From the NCBI RefSeq assembly GCF_018873765.1, contig NC_057921.1, positions 25,889,784-25,953,783 of the forward strand: 64,000 nucleotides of DNA, in the 5' to 3' direction. The notes beneath the pieces are model-generated. The model did not search any database. It had not been told where the DNA came from and saw only the letters and a list, made by a program, of their open reading frames with translations. This stretch comes from Telopea speciosissima (Eukaryota; Streptophyta; Magnoliopsida; Proteales; Proteaceae). Below, one piece after another: positions 33,550 to 45,900 of the stretch. Position 1 is the stretch's first letter, and each line of letters starts with the position of its first letter. Made by a program: the position numbers and the translations under genes.

Positions 33550-33927
33550 GCTAAAGCAATCTCCGGGGCCAGAAACCTCATGATCATTGACCAAGAGTTG
33601 GAGGCCCAATGGTGAATAAAAGTGCATATCTCCAGAAGTGTTCAGCATATATCATACCCATGCGATAACTCCAACATCCAGATTACCTTTAACACTCAAC
33701 TCAGAATTGAAAATGTATAAATTCACAACCATGCTTGTGGTAAAATAACTGCAAAACAACCTCCAGGGGAAGGCAGCTCCCAACATGAATTGTTGTTGTT
33801 TTCACAATGTAAGGACAAATGCAAGACATGGTTACTGCAAAAGGTTCACTCTCTGGTTATGATTTTCTCTTGAGAGAATAAATCTGATAAATATGCCAAG
33901 GCATCTTAGTTTGCTGCTTTTTTTCAG
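33550..33927. other. Intronic sequence upstream of the first visible PFP exon
   Basis: No ORF or repeat is recognised. A pyrimidine-rich tract ending in TTTTTTTCAG (33918-33927) forms the splice acceptor for the next exon. Confidence 0.5.
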
Positions 33928-36900
33928 TATTATTATTTAATTCGACTCATGGGGAGAAGGACGTCTCATGTTGCTTTGGAATGCACACTCCAATCAAATC
34001 CAAATATGGTTTGTTTCCTACGAAAATAAACACTGTTTTATTTTATTTGTTGCTCCTAGACTATACAAAAAAATTGAGTGTAGTATATTTTTATGTTCAG
34101 GTAATACTCAGTGAGGAGATTGCCTCTTCAAAGCTCACCCTTTTTGATATAACAAAACGAATCTGTGATGCAGTTCAAGACAGAGCAGAGCAAGGTTATT
34201 CTTTCCTCTGGGTCATTTTAAATTTTTTTATATGAGACTATAAAGAATTATCTCCATAATATTCATTTCTGCAGATAACCTTTCAATTGTTTGTTTCAGA
34301 CAAATATCACGGGGTGATTCTTTTACCTGAAGGGCTTATTGAAAGCATACCTGAACTATATGCTCTTTTACAGGTAATTAAAATCATTTATTGGGTCATA
34401 TGCTCTTTTACATGTAATTAAAATCATTTATTGGGTCATATGCTCTTTTACAGGTAATTAAAATCATTTATTGGGTCATTATCCACTGACTTTTATGTGC
34501 CTATTGAATAATTTCATGCAAAATCTGAGTATATGCAGACACACAACTAAGCATGCATAAGATAAGTGCCTCTTTTATGAATATTGGAAAATAGTAGTGT
34601 CAGAAGGTCCAACCCAAAACCTTAAGGCATTAAGGGGAGAGAGCTCCTCAATTATATGAAGGCACCAAAGACCCAAACAAATTGATGTGGGGACTATAGC
34701 TCTATAACTCCCAACATCTCAACAAGTTGTGTTGTTGTTGCTGTAGATGATGATGAAGTAAAAACATCACAACTTGTAGATAGAGATTACAGTAGTCTGT
34801 TCTGATTCCCCCGTCAGAGCTGATAAAATAATTCTTTTTTTTTATTCGACTATTATTTTTATCTGCACAAAGGGGAAAAAACGAAGAAAAGAGCTGGAAT
34901 CTATTCTGACCATGGAAGGGTAACTCTACCAGGAAATACATGCTCTACACAAGAAAGCGGTCTCTGTTGAGGAAATTTCATCACAATTGTCTCCTTGGGC
35001 ATCTGCCTTGTTCCAGTTCTTGCCACTATATATCAAAAAGCAGGTAAACTTCTGTTGTACATCTGTTCAATGTACTCTTTGTCTATTCCTCATTTAGACT
35101 ATGTTCGATTGTCAAGAGAAAGCTAGATAAAGAGTGAAAGTGAAAGTGGTGTGGGGAAGTGCATTAACTGGAAGAAATTGAAAATGAGTTACATTTTCTA
35201 AGTATGTACTCAACTGTCCTAAGGAAGAAAATGGTAAATAAATACTAAGATCAACACCTTTTTTAGCTTTCACACACGCTCTCACAAAATCTGACCAACT
35301 TTGGTTGGATTGTATAACAAGCCTAACTGGATGGATGTGAGTGCTAGAAAATGGAAAAATACGACAGAAGATTTCCCAACAAAAGAACACTTGGAAAGTT
35401 ACTGTAGTTAGGGAGAAATGTACTTTTCCCACACTTTTCACATTTTCTTGAAAAAGAAAACACATCCTTTTGGATTTTTCTAGGTGGAGCGGAGTTTTAT
35501 TAGAAAAGAGAACAAGAGGGCCAGCTTTACAAGGGCAAGAGAATCTCCACACAAGATGACTCTTTGTAGCTACTGTTTACTTTGGAGCTACCACTTGCTA
35601 ATCTATAAGAGTACTGGGGTTGAGGGATATCCATTAATCACTCGTCTCCAACCACTTATTCAAGTCTAGCTTTTAAACTAGCATTTTTCCAACAAAGTCA
35701 AACCAAGCCAAATGCACCATCTGTAGTTCGAACTTGGAAGCTCGGCAATCAAACTAACCTCTAGTAAAATATCCGTGTACTGAGAGTAAGTGATACCTTG
35801 CCTCGTTAAACAATATATCCCAGACAGGGACTTTAAACCCTGAAACCTAATTGGTTACTTCACAACCAACTCAGGAAGGAAAGAAGCTCTCTTTGCCATT
35901 CAGTGTCATACACATGCTTCACTGGGCAAGGTTGTGGACTGGTCCCATCACTGGTACGTAATATGTAGAAGATGAAAAAGTTGACTTGATTAAAGGATCC
36001 GAATATTCCAGTTTATGTTAGATACTACCACAATGCTGTTGGTTTCCTCGGAATATTGTCATTACACTGCTGTGAGTCATGAATTGCCAAAGTTGTATGT
36101 AACCCAACAAAGGTCTAATAGCTTTAACCAATGAGAACAAGTGAACCCCTTCTTTGGATTATATCCAATGCTTGCTGACAAACTGCAGAGAATTTCTTCA
36201 TGAAAAATCCTTTCACATAAGATGTAGATTAGGCTTGTAAAGCAGGATGCCCCAATAGTATGCATTCACAGGTTCTTGGGTTTGGGGGCACCAGGAAATG
36301 GGCCCCACCAAGAGATATACCAAGAGATGACACAATAGAGCAATTGTGATTATTCAGTTTTTCTGTATATTATTTCGAGTTTGGCCAGAAGAAATGTCAG
36401 ATTCTGTATTGTTTTGGTCATCCAAGTGCTTGGCCCGTGCGAAGCACTACATGATGCGCCCATCCCTCAAAATCCCCATGTCTACAACTTTATTTATAGA
36501 CTTCATTGGTGGTCTATAAAATTGGGACACTTTTAGCAAAGATAAACCATATTTCTTCTCCCCTTCCCAATTTTGAGGTTAGAACGAAGCATGGTTACAC
36601 CAAGCCTGTAACCATCTGTGGCATATATAAGACAAAAATGGTTTTGCATATATGATACCATCTGTGGCATATATATAAGACAAAAATGGTCTTGCATATA
36701 TGATAAAAGATCATTATGAAGCTGACATGAGCATTATCATTTATACCCTACGAATCGACCCTGAATGGGAGGGCAAACCCATCATGGTTACAGGCCCGGT
36801 ATAACCAACTGTGTGGCACTATTGTACTTTTTGAGATTTTGGGATGGATTTTTTGCATTCAACCGATGGAATATATATTTATTTTGCATCATTGATGGAA

Positions 36901-39900
36901 CATCTAAATGAGTAAGGCTTTCTTATGTATAACAAAAAAGGGGTTTATTTTTGGCAAATAAAATTCTTGCATGCATGTGAAAAAAATAACCATCTCATGG
37001 TGTTTGAGCAATGACTTAAATGAGACTGGAAACATTTTTACCAAAAAAAGAAAAAAAAAGGCTGGAAAATGATTTCCTCTGAAAACAATTGTTATTTACT
37101 AAATGGTATTCCTTTTTCCTTTTCTGGGTCAGGATAAAGTTTATATATCCATGATTCGATCCAGTCCTCCCCAGATGATGACTAAAATACCTGATTGGAT
37201 AAGGCAATTATCTGCAATTATGATGTTCTTTCAACCTTTTTCTTTTTTATTTTTACATATATCATTCCTCGTCTTATGCTAAAATGTTTGTCATGCAGCT
37301 TCTTCTTTCACCTGAATCCGATAACTCTGCACAGTTGTCTCAGGTAAATAAATGGTCAAGTATTGATTGGGAATCAACAAACTGCATCAGTGTTTTACAG
37401 CAAAATTTCATTATATTTCTCTTGCAGATTGAAACCGAAAAACTTCTAGCTGAACTAGTGGAAACAGAGATGAACACACGAACGGTATGTTCAGGTTCAA
37501 TTGGAAAATGTTTTTAGGTCTTTCCCAATAAATTATAGACATTTATTATGAAGCTAATAATTCTTATTGTCACATATTGTCTATATACTACAAAACAACT
37601 CAGCCTTATCCCAACTAAATGGGGTCGGCTACATGGATCCTTTCAAAACAAAGTAGGGAAAACTGAGGTCCTCACAACCATGGAAGAAGAACTCGCCGAA
37701 ATCTCGGTAATATCTCGGTTTTTTGAAAAACCGAGACGAGATGCTAGGCAAATGAGAAGATTGCATTGTCTCGCCGAGATCTCGGTGGTCTCGGTCATCT
37801 TGGTGGGAAACCTTTGTATACATACACTTATTTATGTCAACCTTGGTACATAGACACTTATTAATGCTAGAAACCAGGACATGCACTTATTTATGCGTAA
37901 TACCATTTAAGTAAATGTAATAAATAAGCAAATACCCCCTATTTGAATCCAATAAAATAGTTAAAAAATCAAATTCCAAAAGGATAAAAAGTCAACCCCC
38001 CAATTCAAGAACAAAAAAACTGGATTTTCGGCAGTAGGTGCAATGGTCATAAGATTTTAAACAAATCTAAGATTGCTTAAATCTGATTTATATTGAAGGA
38101 GTTATATTTCGATCAAACCTAATTTGGTGTGCATGAATGCTATCAAAATCGCTCTGAATGAAAATATTTTTTTAGACATCAAAACAAATGAATATTTTAT
38201 CACACTTTTCGTCTTTAGCAGTGCTACCATATTAAGATTTATGGAATTTATAGATTTGAGAAAACTGCCAGTATTTAAAAGTTGAAAATTGCACTTATCG
38301 CCGAAAATCCAGTTTTTGTTCTTGAAATGGGGGGTTGACTTTTTATCATTTTGGAATGTGATTTTTTAACTATTTTTATTGGATTCAAATAGAGGGTATT
38401 TGCTTATTTATGAATAATATCTTAAGTAAATGAAATAACGAATATAAAAACATTTACTTCAATGATGTTAGGAATAAATAACTGTTTGTCCTAGTTTCTG
38501 GCATAAATAACTGTCTATCCTAGTTTCCCACTAAGTCAAACTCCTATTTGGACTTTGATTTTGGAAACTCTGATAGTGCTATTGTGTTTAAATAGCCCAA
38601 AATAGGCTATATACCAAGTTTCATGACCAAACTAGGTAAAAAATCCACTGAAACCATCAAACGAGTTTAAAAAAAAGGTGCACCAACTCGCCGAGATCTC
38701 TGCCCAACTCGGTTTTTTGGCTGGGCGAAACCAGTACCAAAACCGAGTTGTCGAACCATGCTCATGACGGGAAATGAAAGTAAGAGGAATGAGGAATAAA
38801 AATTAAGAGAATAGATAAAAGAAATGAAAAATGAAAGTAAGAGGAAAGAGGATAGCCCAAAAAATCAGGAAAATCTCAGCTACATGGTGTCGACAACGAG
38901 GATCATTGCCCTCCAATAGGCTCTATTTGAGGTCATACTTGGCACAAGGCCCAGACTATACATGTCATTCTTCACAACCACTCCTATGGTCATTTTAGAC
39001 CTGCCTCTAGCTTTTGTAGCTCCTTCAATCTGGATTAGATCACTCCTCTTTATTAGTGAGTCCCTAGGCCTTCGTTGGACATGGCCATACTAACTCAGAC
39101 GACATTCTCGGAGCTTGTCGCTGATCGGAGCAACTCCCACATCAGCTCTACTACATTCATTCGTCATTTTATCTTTCCTAGTTTTGCCTCACATCCATCT
39201 TAACATTCTAATCTCTACAACACATAGCTTCGCTATATGACATTTCTTAACTGCCCAACATTCTGCCCCATACATCGTAGCTGGTCGGACAACAGCCTTG
39301 TAGAACTTTCCTTTATCTTTAAATATGTCGGTCATACAATTCTCCGGTCGCACCTCTCCACTTCATCCATCCCACTTTAGTTCTTGTGACACATCATCAT
39401 CTATGTCACATTCTTTGTTTATGATAGACCCTAAATATCTAAAATAGTCACTTGGCGGTATCTTTCTCTCCTTAATTTTCACCTTGTCATTATCCATAAT
39501 AGTGTGACTAAATTATCCATAATACCATAACTAAAGTTACACATCATATACTCCGTCTTTGATCTACTAATCTTACCCTTGTTTCAGTTAGATTTTAGGT
39601 TTAGGAGGTAAGAAGAGAGAAGGAAGAAGTTGGAGGAGGAAGAAGATAGCAAGAGAAGAGAGAGAAGAGAGAAGAGAATATTTGGGTTGTAATCGATTGT
39701 GTTGGAGAGGCTTCTCCATACACCTATATTAATTCAATCATAACAAATAGGAAATTACATCCACCTCCCTTGGGAGGTATAAGGGAAATAAAGAAGAAAA
39801 ACATAATTACATAATAAGGCAACTAGTAATGGGACTAGTTCCTAAACTACCCCTATTATATGACTTCTAACACTCCCCCTCAAGCTGGAGAATATATATC

Positions 39901-42900
39901 ATGCATTCCCAGATTGCTTAGGAAAGAACTAAACTGAGGAGAGCCAAGAGCCTTGGTGAAGATATCTGCCAACTGATCACCAGTCTTCACAAAAGGAGTA
40001 CAAATACAGCCAGAGTCTATCTTCTCCTTGATGAAATGCCTATCAACCTCAATGTGCTTAGTCCGGTCATGTTGAACAGGGTTGTGAGCAATACTGATGG
40101 CAGCCTTGTTGTCACAGTACAGTCTCATGGGTCCTTCAGTGTCGAATCCCAGTTCATGAACAAGTCTTTTTAGCCAGATGAGCTCACACACTCCATGTGC
40201 CATAACTCTAATTCTGCCTCGGCACTAGATCTAGCCACAACATGTTGTTTCTTACTCCTCCAAGTGACTAAGTTACCTCCCACAAACATAGTTGTCACGG
40301 CGTCACGGCAATCCAAGTCGGTGGAGGGGTGTCTGATCGATATATTGACAGGTCGCCCGCCATGGCGTTGCCATGGCGATCACGTTGACCATGGCAGAAT
40401 TGTAATTAAATCCAAAGCTGAATGGCAAACTAGTAGATAAATCAAGATATATGAGAGCAATGGCAGAAGTGTAATTAATCTGAAGTTGTAAAGGAGTGGC
40501 AGAACTATAATTTAATGGAGTTAAAGAGAAAACTGAATGGGCTAAATAGAATAGCAATAGAGAATATAGGGGGTTTAATTTAAATGATATAAGTTGTCCT
40601 TACTTGCACTTTTAAAGACTTAATATGTCTTCTTCAACCTTGCAATAACACGATAGAAAGAAAAAACTCAGAAACCAAGGCTAAAATAGGAGATTTAGGG
40701 AAACAGGTAGTGGGTCTAAGGTTGGGGAAGAAACAAAAAATTAAAGAAGAAGAAATCGAAGAGGAAAAGAGAGACAGGACACCATGGCGTAGCTCGATAT
40801 GCACATTTCTCCAGCACCAGGACGCCATGGCGATGATATGGCGACGCCATGACAACTATGCCCACAAAGGTACAATAGCTGGAGGTAGATCTCCTGTCTG
40901 TAATGGAACCAGCCCAATCGGCATCTGTGAAACCTTCTACTCTCAATTGGTTGTGCCTTGCATACAACAGTCCTTTCCCTGGAGAGGACTTCAAATACCT
41001 TAAAATGCGATACACAGCATCCAAATGGCCACTCTTAGGAGTATGCATGAATTGGCTGATAACTCCCACTGCATTAGAGATATCTGGCCGAGTCATAGAG
41101 AGATAGATAAGCTTCCCCACTAGCCTTTGATACTTCCCCGCATCAACAAGCGAAGGACCACAGTCCTCTCCTAGTTTGTGATTCTGCTCAATAGGAGAGT
41201 TTGCTGGTTTGCAGCCTAACATCCCCGTCTCTGTCAACAAGTCAAGGATAAACCTCCTCTGACATATGTTGATTCCTTTCTTGGTCCTTGATACTTCTAT
41301 TCCTAAGAAGTACTTCAAGGGACCCAGATCTTTGATCTCAAATTGCTGTGCCAAGTAGCTCTTCAATTTACCTATCTCAGCTGTATCATCTCCTGTGACC
41401 ACGATATCGTCAACATAGACAATGAGAGCTGTGATAGTACCATTACTCCGCTTGGTAAAGAGAGTGTGATCAGCTTAGCTCTGGGAATATCTATTCTTCA
41501 GAATAGCCTATCGGAAGCGCTCAAACCATGCCTTTGGTGACTGTTTGAAACCATATAGAGCCTTCTTAAGGAGACACACTTTCCCTTCAGCTGAAGGCAT
41601 CTTGAAGCCTCGAGGAGTTTGCATGTACACTTCCTCTTCCAAATCACCATGAAGGAAGGCATTCTTCACATCCAATTGATATAAAAGCCAATCTTTATTG
41701 GCAGCCAAAGATAAAAGAACTCTTATTGAGTTATGCTTGGCCACAGGGGCAAATGTCTCCTGGTAGTCAATTCCATAGACTTGACTGTACCCCTTGGCCA
41801 GCAACCTTGCTTTGTATCTCTCAATACTGCCGTCAGATTTGTACTTGATTGTGTAGACCCATCTGCATCCAACTGGGACATGTCCCTTGGGAAGGTCTAC
41901 AAGTTGCCAAGTAACATTCTTCTCAAGTGCCATCATCTCCTCAGACATGGCTTGTCTCCACTTTGGGTTAGACATACCATCAATGACATTCTTGGGAATG
42001 GAAACAGTAGAGAGAGTAGTAATAAAGGCAAGGCCTGTAGGAGAAATTGCATCATAGGAAACAAACTGGGATATAGGATTAGTACAAGTTCTTTTCCCTT
42101 TCCTAATAGCAATAGGAAGGTCCAAATCAGATGGAGGAGAAGAAATGTCACCTGATTGAGAAGAATGAATCTCAGGATGTGGATTTGGATCTGAAGAGGA
42201 CTCTTGGTAGGTCTTCTTTCTTGTATTATGTAAGCCTTCACCTTTTTTGTATGTAATGTGGTAATCCTTCTCCTTACCAGAACCACTTTCAACAACCAAA
42301 TCTGTATTCCCCCTTGGTGGTTGGTTATCAACCTCAACCACATCTACAGTCCTGTGTTTCCCAATGTCAAGCATAAAAGGAGAGGTAGGTAGAGGAGAAA
42401 GAAAGAAATCATCGGTAGCCTATTCACTCCCACAATTCTCCCCCTGAAGAGGATGCTGAGAAGGGACAAAGGAAGGGACTGACTCAAGAAAGGTAACATC
42501 CTTGGAAATGATACATCGGCGAGAAGAAGGATGATAACACTTGTACCCCTTGGTAGTAGAAGAGTACCCAAGGAAAAGACACTTAAGAGCTTTGGGGTCA
42601 AGTTTAGTGTGGGCAGATTTGTCAACATGCACATAACAAACACAGCCAAAGACTCTAGGAGGAAGAGAAAAAGTAGAGGCCTTGGGAGATAAAATGTCCA
42701 AGGGAGATTTAAAATTAAGAAGCTTGGTAGGCATACGATTGATGAGAAAGGAGGCAGTGAGAAGAGCTGCGGACCAGATGGTCTTGGGGACATGCATGCC
42801 AAACAATAGACTACGAGTAACCTCCAGTAGATGGTGATTTTTCCTCTCAACAACCCCATTTTGTTGGGGCGTGTCAACACAGGCCACTAAACATGTACTC

Positions 42901-45900
42901 TCCCCCTTTATCAGATCGCATAATTTTGTTGCGGGTTTCAAATTGAGTAAGGATCATTTGGTAAAAATTCTGAAAGGCATCACAAACATCACTCTTATGC
43001 TTCAAAAGTACAGTCCATGTGGCACGGGAAAAATCATCAACAAATGACACAAAGTAATGAAAGCCAAATAAAGAAGTAGTAGGGGAAGGACCCCAAACAT
43101 CAGTATGCACAATATGAAAAGGAGCAACAGTTCTATTACCATGATAAGGATATGAAGCCCGACAATGTTTGGCAAACATACATGGTTCACATTGAAAACA
43201 TGAGAAGAGGCAATAGAAGAAAAGAAGTGAGGCAATTGTTTCCTCATTACAACAAAAGATGGATGGCCAAGACGACGATGCCATAACATAACAGAATCCA
43301 CAGAACTACTATCATTACGTCCACACACATAGGAATGAGCTTTGGGCAAAAACGGATCAAAAAAGTAGAGGCCTTACTCCTCACGTCCACTACCAATAAT
43401 CCTCTTCGTCACTAAATCCTAAAAAAGACAGTGAGAAGGAAAAAATGTGACACAACAGTTGAGAGATTTAGTCAAGTGACTCACAGATAAAAGATTCAGC
43501 GTAAGGTTAGGGACATGAAGAACAGAAGAGAGGGAAATAAATGATGTCACAGGGATATTACCCTTACCAGATATGGAGGAAAGGGAGCCATCAGCTACCC
43601 TAACCTTGTCCTTACTAGAGTAGGCTCAAGGTTTGAGAGTCGTGTTCAGTCCCTGTTTTCATTCTTTCTCTTCTCTTTGAAATCCTTTGTGTCTAAGGAT
43701 TCCAAAGAGGAGATTCCTGTGTACAGCTTTGCTTAAAGAGTATGGAATAGGCTCATTCTATCCTTTTTGATGATCGAAGGATATACCCGAGCTGTTTTTG
43801 AAGCTCTCTTAAAGGTTTAGATCTCACACAGTGCGCTACAAGTTCTCAGTTCGAGTTCAGGTTGCGACATCGCTATTCTTGGATTGCTTTTGTGTCTTGG
43901 TCAGGTTCATTTGCATCGCCCTAGGACACTTATGAGGATGGCTATGATCTTCCTTACTGATTGAAGAAGCCATATGAGCAGATTTGCCTCTTGTGTGGGA
44001 TCCTCTGTTCTGCCCAGGTAAACCCGAGAGTGTTTACCCTTTTTTCTTGCTTTGAGCTACAGTTTGATGCTCTCTTGGTTGAGGGATGTGTATGCACAGC
44101 CTTTGTGAGGCCTTTCCTCTTGTTTGGAGTTGATACTACTCCTTGCAAGCTTTGTGGTACAGTATTATAAGGGACTGCTTGCTGGACTGGTGTTGGAATG
44201 CACTAGAAGTGCTTGATTTAAGTCCTCTTAGATATTTGCTGCTAGGATTGCTTCGGCAGTGTGCTATCCTAGGCTGCTTATTGGACTTTTTGCTTGTTTG
44301 GGTTGAGTGTGTACTCCCCACTTGTCTTTGGTGTTCTTGTTTATTGTCAAATCCCTTCCATCATGCTTGATTTGGATACATCTGTGCTTGGTACTGCTGA
44401 TTCACAGCCCCCTACTGTTGTCCCTCAGTTGGCTTATGAGAGTACTCACCAACAGATTTCTTTGGTGAAGCTTGATGGTACTAATTACCTAGATTGGTCA
44501 CATTCTGTAAGCCTTTCTCTTAGGAGTAAGGGAAAACTTGGATATATCACAGGTGCTATCAAGGCTCCCACAACTGGTTCACCTACTTTTGACAAATGGG
44601 AGACTGAAAATTCTACAGTTATGACATAGTTGATCTTCTCCATGAAGCCCGAGATTGGGAGAAGATTTATAAGGAAGGAAACAGCCAAAGCTATTTGGGA
44701 TAGTGTCTCTATGGCCTTTGACAAAGTAGGTGACACTACCAAGGTCAATCAGCTCCATCAAAAAATTCACTCATTGAAACAAGGTGACAGTACTATTTCT
44801 AAGTACTACAGTGCGTTCCTTAATCTTGTGGAGAAGTATGATCACTACAGGGACCTTCATTTGACCAACCCAGAGGATGAATCAAAAGTGTATCTGACTC
44901 TTGAAAAGGAGCGTGTCTTCTCTTTATTTGGTGGTCTGAACTTTGACTATGAGCCAGTTAGACTCCAACTGTTAGGCCGGTCTCCCCTTCCCTCTCTTAG
45001 TGAAGTCTGTAGTTACTTACAGAGTAAAGAGACCAAGCGGCTTACTATGGCACCACCACCAGCATCATCTGAGAGGTCAGCCCTCATTTCTAGTTCTGTT
45101 CGAGACACCCGTGGAGGTGGTAGAGGCTCAGGGCCTAATCGTGAGGAAGCCAGTACTGTGGAGACAGTTGGTGCCAGTGGAGTTGGGCGAGACAGATTTA
45201 AATGTGATCATTGTGGACGCACTGGACACACCAAGGATAGGTGTTGGTCTCTCCATGGTCGTCCTCCTGGTATGGGTGGTCGTGGTGGCCGTAGAGGGGG
45301 AGCTCGAGCTCATTCCGTGGCAGCGACTGATGCTGATGCCCCACAGGATGACTCCACCTTCATGGATGCAGTGGTTCGCAGGGTTGTGTCACAGTTGAGC
45401 ACATCTTCTACATCTAGTATGGCTGGATCTTCATCATCCTCAGCTTTGCAGGTCTCCACCTCAGCTTCTACTGCCGCCTAGTCTTGGGTCATTAACTCGG
45501 GTGCCACAGACCACATAACTGGTAAGTCTCATTATTATGATTCCTATACCATTTGCTCTGATACCAAGTTAGATTTTAGGTTTAAGAGGTAAGAAGAGAG
45601 AAAGAAGGAAGAAGTTAGAGGAGGAAGAAGATAGCAAGAGAAGAGAGAGAAGAGAGAAGAGAATATTTGGGTTGTAATCTGAAATAAAATAAGAAGAAAG
45701 AAGAAGAGAGGAAGAAGAAGAGGGGAGAAATAGTAGAGAATTACTACAACAGTTTAGGAGTCACAGCCGTAAGATCGACTGCCCCCAAACCTTCAATATA
45801 TATTAATTTAATTTAAAACACACAATAGGGTAAACCCAAAAGACCAAAACACCCCTGTGGGAGAAGTCGTGAATTAGTTCTAGCGCTAATTCACGACTCC

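Larger units (their letters stand above)
33928..37484 (+). other. PFP-ALPHA: PFP-alpha exon cluster 1 (six exons before the giant intron)
   Basis: The six exons encode 27, 31, 25, 37, 15 and 19 codons (boundary codons shared). Residue runs are [74 protein letters not shown] and [19 protein letters not shown]. The third exon's donor lies within a threefold 40-bp repeat. The 2.25-kb intron at 35044-37298 has no recognised element beyond a short tandem duplication at 36611-36704. Confidence 0.88.
39586..45679 (-). mobile_element. Cop-E: Ty1/copia retrotransposon with an internal inversion and a nested MITE
   Basis: This is the same family as Cop-B, judged by gag, pol and LTR motifs. The left LTR is complete (39586-39872, 287 bp, AGTTAGATTTTAGG…GACTTCTAACA). 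The right LTR (45567-45679) matches only for its first ~113 bp, after which Cop-F sequence begins. Pol lies on the minus strand (39880-43620). The leader and gag-protease segment (43623-45554) lies on the plus strand, so the middle of the element is inverted. The inversion ends fall at a 7-bp inverted repeat (CAGAGCA/TGCTCTG) between the primer site and the protease region. A 574-bp hAT-like MITE interrupts RNase H. No target duplication can be tested because the right end is lost. Confidence 0.85.

Noticed and set aside
36611..36704. CRISPR-like or satellite array
   Set aside because: Only two adjacent copies with no spacers; a simple intronic tandem duplication in a plant genome.
43623..45554. 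Independent plus-strand copia insertion inside Cop-E
   Set aside because: It has no LTRs or target duplication of its own, and it supplies exactly the leader-gag-protease part missing from Cop-E.
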